A stretch of DNA of 64,000 nt, from the NCBI GenBank assembly GCA_938045585.1, contig CALIAU010000006.1, positions 124,001 through 188,000 of the forward strand, read 5' to 3'. The notes beneath the pieces were generated by a model that did not search any database, was not told the origin of the DNA, and saw nothing but the letters and a program-made list of their open reading frames with translations. The stretch is from an uncultured Saprospiraceae bacterium (lineage in GTDB: Bacteria > Bacteroidota > Bacteroidia > Chitinophagales > Saprospiraceae). The translations under genes and the position numbers were made by a program. Below, one piece after another: positions 27,325 through 39,500 of the stretch (positions are counted from its first letter, which is position 1; every line of letters begins with the position of its first letter).

Positions 27325-29484
27325 ATGAAAAATATATTATTATATACGCTATTCACTGTGCTTCTGTTTTCTTCCTGTTCTAAAAAAACAGCGACAGTAG
27401 TAGATACCACTAAAAAAGTAATGAAGGAAGAAATGGTAGATCCGGCTTTGGCCTGGAGGTCTACTGCACCTTCACCTGGTAAGGCAAGATCTATTAATTT
27501 AGGTGATTACTTTTCTAAAACCTTAGACAATGGCCTAACACTCATTGTCGTAGAAAACCATAAGTTACCAAGAGTTTCTTATAGCCTTCAATTAAATAAC
27601 AATCAGATTCTTGAGAAAGATCAGGTAGGTTTTGTCTCTATGGCAGGGGATCTTTTGCGTACAGGTACAAAGACAAAGTCTAAGCAAGAAATTGATGCTG
27701 CTATTGATTTTATAGGTGGTAGTTTGAATACCAGTGGTTCTGGTATGTTCGGAAGTTCACTTACTAAGCATCAGGATAAATTACTCGATCTGATGACAGA
27801 TGTATTATACAATCCATCTTTCCCAGCAGAAGAATTTGAGAAAATAAAGAAACAAACTATTTCAGGTTTACAAGCATCCAAGGCAGATCCAGGTGCAATG
27901 GCAGGCAATGTAGCGGCTGTATTGAATTACGGGAAGGACCATCCTTATGGTGAGATCCAGACGGAGAAGCATGTAGAAAATATGACCTTAGAAAATTGTA
28001 AGTCATATTATAATACTTTCTTCAGACCGAATAATGCGATGCTTACTATCGTTGGTGATATCACACCAGCAGAGGCTGAGGCGAAGGTGATGCAGTACTT
28101 TGGTAACTGGAAGAAAGGAACGATTCCTGCTGTGGATTATGATCCTGTAGCAGGACCAGATAAGACGAATGTATCTTTTGTAAACAAGGATGGTGCAGTG
28201 CAATCTGTTATTCGTATAACTTATCCAGTAGATTTAAAGCCAGGTTCTGCAGATGCAATTGGTGCCAGTGTTATGAATTCGATTTTAGGAGGTGGAATTT
28301 TCTCAGGAAGACTGATGCAAAATTTAAGAGAAGACAAGGCCTATACCTATGGAGCAAGATCTAGTTTGTCTGCAAATAAATTGATAGGAAATTTCAATGC
28401 TTCCGCGAGTGTAAGAAATGAGGTTACGGATAGTTCAGTGCATGAATTTATTTATGAATTGAATAGAATGATCACAGAAGATGTTTCGGAAGAAGACCTT
28501 CAGTTGACAAAGAATTCTTTATCAGGAGGCTTTGCACGTTCTTTAGAGTCACCACAGACGATTGCAAGATTTGCGAACAATATTGTACGCTTTAATCTTC
28601 CTGAAGATTACTACGAGACCTACTTGCAGAAATTAGAAGCAGTTTCAATAACAGATGTTAGAAGATTAGCAGCGAAGTATATTCGACCGGAAAATGCAAA
28701 CATTGTGGTTGTAGGAAACAAGGATGATGTAGCGGAGAAATTATTAAAATTTGATGCAGATGGTGTTATTGATTACTACGATGCATTTGGAAATAAATTA
28801 GAAGTAAATAATGAGGCCTTATCAGCAGATATTACACCAGCAGTAATTTTAGATGATTATTTTGCTGCAATAGGTGGCAAGGATAAGTTGATGGCACTTA
28901 AATCCATGGAGCAGCATTATAAAATGGATATGATGGGACAGTCTATGGATATGGCTATGTATCAAAAAGCGCCAGGTATGTTCGCTATGAATATGACAGG
29001 CATGGGTATGACCCTGCAAGAGCAGAAGTTTGATGGGACGAAGGCTTACAGTGCAGGGATGCAACAGCCTACAAAAGTGTTTACTGAGGGACCAGAGTTT
29101 GAGCAAATGAAAACAATGGCAAACATGACGCCGCAGTTAGATTATTCTAAGCCAGGATGGAATTTGGAGTTAAAAGGATTAGAAAATATTGATGGAGAGA
29201 ATTGTTACAAGATTATCGTAACAGATCCAGCTGGAAAGAAATCTACTGAATACTATAGTGAGAGTAAAAACCTATTGATGCGTTCAGTAAGCACTGTAGA
29301 AATGCAGGGTCAATCGGTAACAACAACGACGGATATGGCAGACTATAAGGATGTGTCAGGTTATCTTTTACCACATAAGTTGACGCAAACTGTACCTGGT
29401 ATGCCAGCACCTTTTGTTATGGAAGCATCCACGATAAAAGTAAACTCTGATTTACCAGCAGATATCTTTACTATCAAGGAATAG
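27325..29484 (+). CDS. M16-like lipoprotein lacking the zinc motif, with extra C-terminal domain
   Basis: A 719-residue lipoprotein (lipobox Cys18 in LLFSSCSKK). Residues of about 65-480 have the M16 fold (LDNGLTLIVVENHKLPRVSYS, AYTYGARSSL with the R/Y pair typical of the non-catalytic subunit). The HxxEH motif is replaced by FVSMAGDLLRTGT, so it is the inactive partner. Residues of about 500-719 form a separate beta-rich domain with Met-rich stretches (MDMMGQSMDMAMYQKAPGMF), resembling LolA-like or outer-membrane sorting domains. It probably completes the substrate chamber with the upstream protease. Confidence 0.88.
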   Translation: MKNILLYTLFTVLLFSSCSKKTATVVDTTKKVMKEEMVDPALAWRSTAPSPGKARSINLGDYFSKTLDNGLTLIVVENHKLPRVSYSLQLNNNQILEKDQVGFVSMAGDLLRTGTKTKSKQEIDAAIDFIGGSLNTSGSGMFGSSLTKHQDKLLDLMTDVLYNPSFPAEEFEKIKKQTISGLQASKADPGAMAGNVAAVLNYGKDHPYGEIQTEKHVENMTLENCKSYYNTFFRPNNAMLTIVGDITPAEAEAKVMQYFGNWKKGTIPAVDYDPVAGPDKTNVSFVNKDGAVQSVIRITYPVDLKPGSADAIGASVMNSILGGGIFSGRLMQNLREDKAYTYGARSSLSANKLIGNFNASASVRNEVTDSSVHEFIYELNRMITEDVSEEDLQLTKNSLSGGFARSLESPQTIARFANNIVRFNLPEDYYETYLQKLEAVSITDVRRLAAKYIRPENANIVVVGNKDDVAEKLLKFDADGVIDYYDAFGNKLEVNNEALSADITPAVILDDYFAAIGGKDKLMALKSMEQHYKMDMMGQSMDMAMYQKAPGMFAMNMTGMGMTLQEQKFDGTKAYSAGMQQPTKVFTEGPEFEQMKTMANMTPQLDYSKPGWNLELKGLENIDGENCYKIIVTDPAGKKSTEYYSESKNLLMRSVSTVEMQGQSVTTTTDMADYKDVSGYLLPHKLTQTVPGMPAPFVMEASTIKVNSDLPADIFTIKE

Positions 29485-29506
29485 TCAGAAAAAACATATA
29501 CAATTA

Positions 29507-29536
29507 AAAGGCTTGGATTAACGTCCAGGCCTTTTT
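29507..29536 (+). terminator. Rho-independent terminator after the M16 pair
   Basis: AAAAGGCTTGGA (29507-29518) pairs with TCCAGGCCTTTTT (29524-29536), one internal mismatch, followed by a T-run. It closes the M16 operon. Confidence 0.85.
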
Positions 29537-29581
29537 TATTGAGCTGCTATTATTGTATCTTATCGATAAATTATAAAAGCT

Positions 29582-30949
29582 ATGCGATACCGTTTATTGT
29601 TCCTATTGATAGGATTTGTCTATGCCAATCAAGGCATTTCTCAGGATTTTCCTCCTAGTAAGGATCCCCGCCATTTTGATATTATTGAGGCTGTTTCTGC
29701 AGACCGCATACAGGCAGATATTGAAAAGTTAGTAAGTTTTGGGACTCGACATACTCTGTCCGATACGGTATCACAAACACGTGGCATTGGTGCTGCAAGA
29801 CGATGGATAAAATCAGAGTTTGATCAAATCTCCAAAGACTGTCAGGGCTGCTTAGAGGTTTCTTATCATCGAGGACTGGTTGAGGCAGGTGAGAGTAGAC
29901 GGATTCCAGATCCCACCTGGATAGTTAATGTTGTAGCGATAAAACGCGGCACGGTATATCCAGATAGATATATTATAATGTCGGGAGATATAGACTCGCG
30001 CGTGAGTGATCCATTGGATGGTGTTTCTGATTCTCCCGGAGCAAATGACAATGCCTCAGGTATGGCTGGTGTCATAGAAGCGGCGCGCGTCTTGTCTAAA
30101 TATGATTTTCAAAGTTCCATTATTTTTCTTGGTTTATCAGGTGAAGAGCAGGGCTTATTTGGCGGTAAATTTTTTGCCAAGGACGCCAAAGAAAAGGGAT
30201 GGGATCTCATAGGAATTATCAATAATGATATGATTGGAAATATACGGGGCATTGATGGTGTTGTGGATAACACCGTGTTTCGTGTTTTCTCAGAACCTGG
30301 TGCTCCCAAGCCTAGTGAACAAGAATTGATTTGGAATCGGTTTTATGGGGGAGAGGTAGATGGACCATCTAGGCAACTTGCACGCTATGTAGATAAGATG
30401 ACGGATATGTATATGACTAATCTAGATGCTAAGATGATTTATCGTTTGGATAGATTCGGTAGAGGAGGACATCATAGACCCTTTAATGATGAAGGCTTTC
30501 CTGGTGTACGTATAATGGAGGCGCATGAACAGTATGATCAACAGCATCAGGATATTCGTGTTGAAGATGGAATTGCCTATGGTGATGTCATCGAACATGT
30601 GGACTTTGATTTTGCCGCCAAGCTTACTGCGGTAAACGCTATTTGCTTAGCAGGACTAGCTTGGTCTCCTAAGCAGATACCATTAGTGATGATAGGAGGT
30701 GCTGTAAAGCCGAGCACGGTTTTACGATGGGACCCTGTGGAAGATCCCAATTTGATGGGTTATAAGGTGTATTGGAGAGAGACCACCTCACCCCAATGGG
30801 AGTACTCAAAATTTGTTGGTAAAGAGACTCAGGTGACCTTAAAAAACATAGTAATTGACAACTACTTATTTGGTGTTTCTACAGTGGGGAAAAATGGAAA
30901 TGAAAGTGTAGTGGTATATCCAAAAACCCTCATCCCAAGGAGGGGATAA
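29582..30949 (+). CDS. Secreted M28 metallopeptidase with Fn3-like tail
   Basis: A 455-residue protein with a signal peptide (residues 1-20), an M28 aminopeptidase-like domain and a C-terminal fibronectin type III-like domain (TVLRWDPVEDPNLMGYKVYWRE). Zinc-site segments are SPGANDNASGMAGVIEAAR, LGLSGEEQGLFGG (catalytic Glu) and NNDMIGN. The usual first-ligand segment HxDS reads GDIDSR here, so His is replaced by Asp. A late His ligand may be in GRGGHHRPFNDEGFP. It is probably a periplasmic or extracellular di-zinc exopeptidase. Confidence 0.85.
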   Translation: MRYRLLFLLIGFVYANQGISQDFPPSKDPRHFDIIEAVSADRIQADIEKLVSFGTRHTLSDTVSQTRGIGAARRWIKSEFDQISKDCQGCLEVSYHRGLVEAGESRRIPDPTWIVNVVAIKRGTVYPDRYIIMSGDIDSRVSDPLDGVSDSPGANDNASGMAGVIEAARVLSKYDFQSSIIFLGLSGEEQGLFGGKFFAKDAKEKGWDLIGIINNDMIGNIRGIDGVVDNTVFRVFSEPGAPKPSEQELIWNRFYGGEVDGPSRQLARYVDKMTDMYMTNLDAKMIYRLDRFGRGGHHRPFNDEGFPGVRIMEAHEQYDQQHQDIRVEDGIAYGDVIEHVDFDFAAKLTAVNAICLAGLAWSPKQIPLVMIGGAVKPSTVLRWDPVEDPNLMGYKVYWRETTSPQWEYSKFVGKETQVTLKNIVIDNYLFGVSTVGKNGNESVVVYPKTLIPRRG

Positions 30950-31042
30950 TTATTTAGAAAATATTGATTAGTTATTAGCTATATATGGCTGATTTACATA
31001 TTAAATCTATATTTTGCAGCGCGTATTAAAACAATAAAAACA

Positions 31043-31753
31043 ATGAAATTCAAATATATTACTCTAGTCATTTTTGCTGCGTGCTGCGTATTGGTAGCTT
31101 GTAAAGAAAGTGGGAAAAATGCAATGAAAAACGGAGGCTCAGATACTATGTACCCCAGTGCTGTTATTCCATTTTTTGAACATTGGAACCTAATACTAGG
31201 AGATGGGTCTAATGTAGGGAAGGCAATTGATCTTGAGAACAAAGATTACTTCTATACGGAAAATAGTGGAGGAGAGAATTGGGTAGTCTTCAAGACACCG
31301 AATGCAGGGAATACACATGGTACCTCCAATAATACGAGAACAGAATTAGCGCCGTTGAAAAAATGGTCTCCTATGACAGGTGGGAAATTAAGTGCAACAT
31401 GCAAGGTCATGAATGTAGCAACAACAGGGGATGCTCGAGTAGCTGCTACCTACTCTGCAGTGATTGGACAAATACATAGTGCGGATGGCCATGAAAATGA
31501 ACCCTTTAAATTGTTTTATAAAAAATTCCCTGGTCACACCAAAGGTTCGGTCTTTTGGAACTATGAGATAAATACTGCTGGAGATGACAATTCGGGTAGA
31601 TGGGATTATTCTTACCCAGTGTGGGGTTATGACTTTTCTGTAGTAGGAAAAACGAAAGATAGCTACCCACCAGAACCTAAAGATGGGATTGCGCTAGGAG
31701 GAGATAAGCTATGTGGTAGACGTGAAGGACGGAATGATGCATTTAACATTTAA
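31043..31753 (+). CDS. PL7 alginate lyase, first domain (5' part of frameshifted gene)
   Basis: N-terminal part of an alginate lyase. The lipoprotein signal ends at Cys20 (VLVACKES). The polysaccharide lyase family 7 active-site blocks NNTRTELAP and VIGQIHSADG (the QIH type) are present. After ..KDGIALGGD near 31705 the frame runs into DKLCGRREGRN, unlike the second domain, which continues ALGEEFSYEINVYKG. Continuing in another frame restores SYVVDVKDGMMHLTF, so a net loss of 2 nt (or gain of 1) near 31706 splits one gene into this frame and the next. Confidence 0.85.
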   Translation: MKFKYITLVIFAACCVLVACKESGKNAMKNGGSDTMYPSAVIPFFEHWNLILGDGSNVGKAIDLENKDYFYTENSGGENWVVFKTPNAGNTHGTSNNTRTELAPLKKWSPMTGGKLSATCKVMNVATTGDARVAATYSAVIGQIHSADGHENEPFKLFYKKFPGHTKGSVFWNYEINTAGDDNSGRWDYSYPVWGYDFSVVGKTKDSYPPEPKDGIALGGDKLCGRREGRNDAFNI

Positions 31754-33065
31754 AAGTCCAGGACATGAAACAAAAACATTTACCAAGAATTTGCTCAAAT
31801 CTGAGTATGCGAAAGCTACAGATATGCCAGAACAGGTTAGAAATTTATTTGTCCCTATTGGTCAAGATGGTGTTGAACGACCACAGGCATATACTGAGGA
31901 TGGACTCTTTTTCAAATTAGGTTCCTATAACCAAACGAATGGCAAAGATCCAGCAGTAAATAGAGTTTGGTGTTCGGGTGCAGAGACGCATGATGGCGAT
32001 GTTCAGAAACAATACGCAGATGGAAATTATGCTGAAGTGTGGTTTAAGGATGCGGAGATAGTTATCAGTGATAAATCGATTTCGAATCAAGGCTACTTTG
32101 CTGCAAATGATGGCTTGGCTAGTAAGACAGTATATCCGCATGAGATTATTCCATTTATGGATAAGTTCAAAATGCTGATGGGAGATGGAACAAATTTAGA
32201 GGACCTAACAAAGTTTGAAAATAAAGACTTTTTCTATACTGTAATTGATGGGACTAGGCATTGGGTAGTATACAAAACACCTAACTCGGGTGTTACTTCA
32301 AAGAACTCAAGCAATACACGTACAGAATTGCATGAAAAGAGAGAGTGGAAACCAGAAGAAGGCGGAAAGCTGACGGGTACTTGTAGAGTTATGCAGGTTT
32401 CTGTTTCAGGGGATGCTAGAGTTGCGGCATCGTACTCTACAGTTATTGGTCAAATTCATAGTGGAGAGGGACATGAGAATGAACCAATTAAAATATTTTA
32501 TAAAAAATTTCCAGGTCATGAAAAGGGTTCAGTCTTTTGGAATTATGAAATTAATACAGAGGGTAGCAATGATAAAAGATGGGACTATTCCTATCCTGTG
32601 TGGGGCTATGATATGTCAGTAATAGGTACATCCAAAGATGACTTTCCTGCAGAGCCTAAAGATGGGATTGCTTTGGGAGAAGAGTTTAGCTACGAAATCA
32701 ATGTCTATAAAGGAATAATGTATGTCACATTTATGAGTGAGGGGCATCCAACAAAGACGTTTACAAAGAATCTTATCAAGTCTGAATATGTCAACAGAGA
32801 AGATATCCCTGATCAGGTTATGAAAATTTTTGCTCCCATTGGGCAGGATGGAACGGAACAAGCGGTGGCATATAAAAATGAGTTAAACTACTTTAAGCAA
32901 GGCGCATATAATCAAACCAACGGCAAATCACCTGAAAAGAATATGGTTTGGTGTGCTGGCGCAGAAACCTATGGTGGAGATATAGCTAAACAATATGCAA
33001 ATGGTTGTTATACAGAAGTATGGTTCCGAGAAGCAACAGTAGGTCCAGGAACACCTCCAAAATAA
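31713..33065 (+). CDS. PL7 alginate lyase, rest of domain 1 plus complete domain 2
   Basis: This continues the frameshifted gene without its own signal peptide: the first 100 residues finish PL7 domain 1 (FFKLGSYNQTNG, the third PL7 block), and from about residue 140 a complete second PL7 domain follows with NTRTELHE, VIGQIHSGEG and YFKQGAYNQTNG. The two domains are close paralogues, so the gene arose by internal duplication. As one reading frame the product would be about 670 residues: a surface lipoprotein cleaving alginate by beta-elimination. As drawn, it lacks a plausible start (GTG at 31713 has no leader), so either the gene is broken or the sequence has an error. Confidence 0.82.
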   Translation: MVDVKDGMMHLTFKSPGHETKTFTKNLLKSEYAKATDMPEQVRNLFVPIGQDGVERPQAYTEDGLFFKLGSYNQTNGKDPAVNRVWCSGAETHDGDVQKQYADGNYAEVWFKDAEIVISDKSISNQGYFAANDGLASKTVYPHEIIPFMDKFKMLMGDGTNLEDLTKFENKDFFYTVIDGTRHWVVYKTPNSGVTSKNSSNTRTELHEKREWKPEEGGKLTGTCRVMQVSVSGDARVAASYSTVIGQIHSGEGHENEPIKIFYKKFPGHEKGSVFWNYEINTEGSNDKRWDYSYPVWGYDMSVIGTSKDDFPAEPKDGIALGEEFSYEINVYKGIMYVTFMSEGHPTKTFTKNLIKSEYVNREDIPDQVMKIFAPIGQDGTEQAVAYKNELNYFKQGAYNQTNGKSPEKNMVWCAGAETYGGDIAKQYANGCYTEVWFREATVGPGTPPK

Positions 33066-33500
33066 AACATCCAACTAGCAGTATTAGGATCAAATTAAAA
33101 AAGAAGATATTTCTTCGCATGTAGAATTACTTACAAGTTGTTATTCAATTAGTTATGTTGATGTATTTAACTATTAGTTTGAGTGATTATCATCTAAAGA
33201 TTAGCTAGCTTAATAACCAAAATACTTCTTTTTATTGTTCTCAATATAGTTTCAGTCCCTTTGCCTACTTGATTACTTAAGATTATTATTTATCTTAATT
33301 GTTAGAGTATGTATTTGTATAAAGAGCTGTGATTCTATCCAAAGATTTTATAGTAAAAGAGCTATAAGATATAGCGTTGCATGTCTTTTTATACACAATT
33401 GTATTAGATTTTATTCCATACATTTATTTAGAATGTATGGCTTAGGCCAAATTGTACAAGGGACTGCGCTAGAATTGCATGAAATCATTAGAATAGTATT
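33066..33500. other. AT-rich intergenic region with one hairpin
   Basis: No gene is seen in these 435 bp. The only clear structure is a perfect 9-bp stem CCATACATT (33416-33424) / AATGTATGG (33432-33440) with a 7-nt loop, about 60 bp before the adhesin start. It has no T-run, so it looks more like an operator or leader hairpin than a terminator. Confidence 0.5.
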
Positions 33501-36500
33501 TTGAGAGCACTTTTAAGAACACACACAATAAGATTCATATTCTTGCTGGCTTTATGTCTATTTAATTATATAGACATATCTGCACAGTGCGGACCAGGTG
33601 CTTGTAGGGTATGTCAAGTAACTGCAACTATAACCTCTGTAGATGGTGGCGATATTGTAACAGGCACAGCTGATGTCAATGGGAATGTGAATGCGGGTGA
33701 GTCAGGAACTGCAGAGAATCCACTTGTCATTTCTGCTACTACCTGCGGTACCATTTCTCTCACTGTTGAATTAGATTTTATTTGGGATCAAGGAAACCAA
33801 GATAATTGGATACATGGTATCTCCTTTTTTAATTCGCCTGGATGGATTGCTGCAGAAGGAACTATAATACCACCTGATCCCGGTTGGATTTTCCTGAATG
33901 AAATTACAGGTGTTTGTTCGGGAGTTACCTACGGGGCTGGCTTCTATTGGGATCCACCCGGCTCAAATTGTGGGCCCTCAGGAAATGTATCTAGCTATAA
34001 TGGAACGGACTGCGGAAATGATAACTTTTGTGAAGAGGACGAAACCTTTCTAGTAGACGGTGACCCCTCAGATAATTGGGGTATTAATTGCGATACGGAT
34101 TGCCCGCAGTTTGGTTTTGATCTGACTTTCTGCCCCTCAGGCACAGGAACAGTAGATGAAAACATTACCTTTTTCTTGACAGAGGACGGCGAGACCGGAG
34201 GCTGGTTCAATACCGATGGCTGCATCTTTGAATTGACCTTTCCAATTACTATTGAATCGGCCGGTGTGCAGTTGCCAGAATTTGATGAGGTCATTTGCCT
34301 CGGTGAGTGTTTTACTCTAGATGCAGGGGAGGGTTGTGAAGATTATGTTTGGAGTACAGGAGAGACTAGCCAAATGATTGAAGTATGTCCTACTGAAACC
34401 ACTACCTATAGTGTGGTTGTATCGGGTGCAGAAGGATGTGTCATTGAAGGGGAGTCTACGATACAAATAGAATTTTGCTGTGAAGCCGATGCTGGAGAAT
34501 TGAGTGCAGATACACCACTTTGCCCTGGTGAAGATTCCAACTTCTCAGTTATCAACTTTTTTGACGATCCAGATTATACGCAAGCTGTATTTGTAATAGA
34601 TGAGAATGGAATTATTATAGAAATATTTCCTGATGAATCGGGCACATTTACTTCGGCAATTTGCGGAAGCTTTACGATCTATAGTTATAATTATTTAACA
34701 GCAGGTGCTGCTCCTGTTCCTGTTATCGGTTTAGATATTTCTACTATCGACTGCGATGTAGAGTGCTGTGATTTGATTCCTTTTGAAATCGAATTTGAAG
34801 ATACAGAAGCTCCTAGTTTTCCAAATGCACCAGGAGACATCACTTTAATATGTGCCGATGATCTTACACCTATGGAGGATCAAGACTGGGAGGATAACTG
34901 TGCTGGAACGGGCACCGTGATGGGAGTAGAGGATGGAACAAGTGAATTCTGTACAGGTGGAACTATTACAAGAACCTGGGAAATAACAGATGACTGTGAT
35001 AATACCATGACGCATGTGCAAACGATTACCATAGAACCACCTTTGGAGGCTGTCTTTGAGAATCCTCCTGAGGATGAGACTATCGCATGTAATGCTATCC
35101 CAACAATGTTTGATGAGCTCGCATATTCCAATGGTATGATGGGGAGCTGTTTAATCGAGGGAATGGCAACTCCAATGGTTACTGAAATGTATGACCCTGT
35201 TTGTGGCGGCAGTATTCTTGTAGAATATAGCTTTACCGATATTTGCGACAGAACGATTAATCACAGTTACACAATTACCATAGAGCCTGCTCCAGAAGCA
35301 ACATTTACAAATCCTCCTGCAGACGAAACGGTGAGCTGTGATGCTATCCCAGACATGTTTGTGGATCTTGCTTATACAAATAGTGAAATGGGAAGCTGTC
35401 TTATTGAAGGAACAGCAACGCCAGAAATAACTGAAATGTTTGATCCTATATGTGGTGGTACCATTGTAGCACTCTACATGTTTACGGATGCCTGCGATCG
35501 TACAATCAGCCACAGTTACACTGTAACAATAGAACCTGCTCCCGAAGCAAGTTTCATGGATCTTCCGATGGATATGACCCTAGATTGTGAGGACCAGGCC
35601 ATCATGCCAACTGATCTTGCATACAGTAATAATACCCCCGATTGCCTGATTGAAGGTATGGCTACTCCTACAGTAATGAATAATGCCGATGTATGTGGGG
35701 GAGATATCATAATTATGTGGGAATTCACCGATGCCTGTGATCGGACTCTTAGCCATGTACAAACCATTACAATAAATCCTGCGGATAGTCCTATGTTCAT
35801 AGATCCGCCTATGGACCTCAATCTATTGTGCAGTGATGTGGAACCTAATTTTGTAGATTTGGAATACACGAATTCTGCAATGGGGCTCTGTCTAGTAGAG
35901 GGAACAATCATTCCCAACATTGTTGATAATACCACAAATTGTGGGGGCACAAAAATGGCAACTTGGGAATTTACAGATGCCTGCGATAATACAATTATGC
36001 ATACGCAGACGATCACCATTGAACCACCTGCGGAGGCGATGTTTGTAAATCCGCCTGCAAACCTTACAGTAAGTTGTAATGATGTAACTAGTACTGCAGA
36101 TAATTTAAATTATACCAATGGCGATATGGATTGCCCAATAGAGGGGGAAGCAATAGCTGTGACTACAGAAGATTTCAATAATTGTGGTGGTACCATTACC
36201 CATGTCTGGGAATTTACGGATGACTGTGATCGTACGATTACCCACACGCAGATTATAACGGTGGAACCTGCAGAGGAGGCGATGTTTGGAGATCTTCCAG
36301 CAGACCTTATGTTGACCTGCAATGAATTTGAAAATTTTGTTCCAGAAATAGTAGACTACACAAATGGAGCAATGGGCAACTGTCTTATAGAGGGAGCCAT
36401 CATTGGAGTAATTGATAATTTCCCCGATGCCTGTGGTGGAGATGTTTCTGTGCTATACGAATTTACAGATGCCTGCGGTCGTACTATTTCGCATACCCAA

Positions 36501-39500
36501 ACCATAATGGTCTCTCCTGCAGATGCAGCAGAATTTATTGATCTACCCGACAACATGACACTCAGCTGTTCCGAAAGTAACTTTGTGCCAGATCCACTGA
36601 GCTATACAAATGGAGAATTAGGGAGCTGTCTTATAGTGGGAGAGGTGAATGCTATTCAGTCCGGATCAGTAGACGAATGTGGAGGCGTAATAAATTATAT
36701 TTGGACCTTTACGGACGCTTGTAACCGCACGATTACGCACACACAAATTGTGACCTTTGAAGCAGCACCTGAACCCGAATGGATTAATCCCCTCGGAGAT
36801 GAATTCTTAGAATGCGACGGAGAATTGCCCAATGATCTAAGCCTGAGTTATGATAACTTTGAAGGCTTCCCTTGTAATATTTCGGGCACTATCCAACCCG
36901 AGATTACGGAAGTAGATAATGTGATTACATTGACCTGGGAATTTACAAACCCCTGCTCTGGAATGACTATCATGCATGAACAAAATTGGACGCAGAGTTT
37001 AGCAGTAGACTGGGAGGAAGATTTCTTTGCTATAACTATTTGCCAGGGGGAGAGTTTTGATCTTTCCACACTCATTCCTGTAGATCAAAATAATACCAAC
37101 CCTACCATTACGTATCACGATGATTTCCCTACGTCTTCATCCAACAATATTGGTAGTTCTATTGTGAATCCTTTAACGGCAACTACCTATTACATCGAAG
37201 GAAATAATTCCTTTGACTGCCCTGATTTTATTACAGTTGAAATAGATCTCGAATTTAAATTTAATGCAGGGGAGGATAATGAGGCTGATGTTTGCATTGA
37301 CGAACAAGTCATTAATCTCTTTAACTATCTCGCTTTGGATGCGGACTTTGCAGGTAACTTTTTCCAAACAGCAGGGCCTAGCATCAATATATCAAATCCT
37401 GGTGCCGTCAATATCAGTTCGGCCGAACCGGGTACCTATGTCTTTGATTATATTATCGAGGCAACGGCAAACTGTCCAGAAGAAGTTGCTGTTATTTCGA
37501 TTACGATACAACCTCCACTAGACGTAGTAATCACCAGTGTCTCCTGTGCCACAGATTTCCAAAACTATATGGTAGAAGGCAGCAATAATGGCTATGACCT
37601 TTCTGTCAATGCAGGCCAAATCTTAGAAGATAATTTTGATAGCTTTCTTATTGGAAATATACCGATTGGTACAGACTTGATTATTACTGTGGAGGACCCA
37701 AATACAGGATGTGCACTCGAATTATCTGTAGCGCCTCCTAACTGTGATTGTCCAGATGTTCTTCCTCCTACAGCAGGTCCTGATATGACTATCTGTGAAG
37801 GAGAAGATATACCCACACTTATGGTTACAGTGGACGCAGATCAAACAGCAAATTGGTATGATGCACCACTCGCTGGAACGCTCTTAGCGGATGGTACCAC
37901 AAGCTATACGCCCTTAGTAAATACGGCTGGTCTGTATACCTTCTATATAGAATCAGAAAGTTTGATAGACCAGGGCTGTACTTCTGATACACGTGTTCCT
38001 ATCGTGTTAGAGATTCTATCAAATCCGTTTTATGCAGATGTGAATATTACCATCTGCGATACAGACACAGATGGAATTCTATCTTGGGATTCTTTAGCTC
38101 TACAAAGTTTTGTGAATCTTGCGCCAACAGAAAACATAGCCTACTTTGCTTCAATGGGTGATGCCGAGTCAAACCAAAATGCACTCTCTTTTCCGATACT
38201 AAATCAATCTGCATTTAATGATCTACTCTTTGCAAGAATAGCAAATTCTGCAGGCTGCTTTACTGTCATAGAAATCAATTTTACTATCCACCCTAGACCT
38301 GCGATATCGGCTAGTCAGAACAATGTCTCCTGTTTTGGAAATATGGATGCCTCGATAACTATAAACAATTTTGACCCCAATAGTAACTATACACTCAATG
38401 ATACGCTCGTATCCACTGCAAATATCGAAAACCTAAGTGCTGGTAGCTACCAACTCATTCAATTAGATGACATGAGCTGTGGCGATACACTAGACCTTTC
38501 TATTCAGGATGGCCTAGAAATCTTCTTAGAAACATTTACTTGGGATTGTTCGGATAATGGAACTAACACAGATGCAACGGATGATTTTTACGCTATTGTT
38601 TTCCAAGTAAATAACAGCAATGGCAACGCTGGTATGTTTACACTCTTTGACGACCAAGCAAATAATTTGGGCGTCTTTGCCTATGGGACCGAACATACAA
38701 TTCAATTGCCTGCCGATGATTCGAATCAAATATTCAGCTTCACAGACAATGCTTTGAGCTGTAGCTTAGATCAAAGCTTTGGCCCGCTCATTTCATGTTC
38801 TACGAATTGTGAAATCACTGTTGACGAGATCAGCTTTGAATGCAATGATAATGGATCCGGTATAGATGCTACGGATGACTTTTATGAGCTCGTATTAAAT
38901 GTATCTGCAATCAATGGCAATAGCGCCAACAGATATAATGTAGCCATAGATGGAACGATCACCTTTAGCTTTGAATATGGTTTAGCCTCTAGTTTTGTCT
39001 TACCTGCAAGTGGGGACATTGTTACGCTCACGATAAGTGACTTAGAAGATCCAGCCTGTTCTGTTAATGTACCTGTAGGTCCACTGGAACCCTGCTCCAT
39101 GGATTGTGCTATTTCAATAGACGATATTGTATCGGATTGTAGTAGCAATAATACCGATACAGATCCAAGTGATGATTTCTATGATATAAGTTTACTGGTA
39201 AGCGCCTTAAACGGAAGCAGTACAAACAAATATAACCTATCTATTGATGGCGTGATGACGGACTGTTTTGACTATGATGTCCTCTCTAGTTTTGTTTTAC
39301 CTGCTAATGGGAATACAGTGATTATTCGTGTTAGCGATGCCGAAAACGATAGCTGCTATGTTGACCTACCTCTAGGTCCTTTGACTCCCTGCTCTACAAA
39401 TTGTACGATTTCAATAGATGAATTTAGTTCTGATTGTAATAGTAATGATAGCAGTACGGACCCCTCAGATGATTTTTATGAGCTAAGTCTTCTGGTGAGC

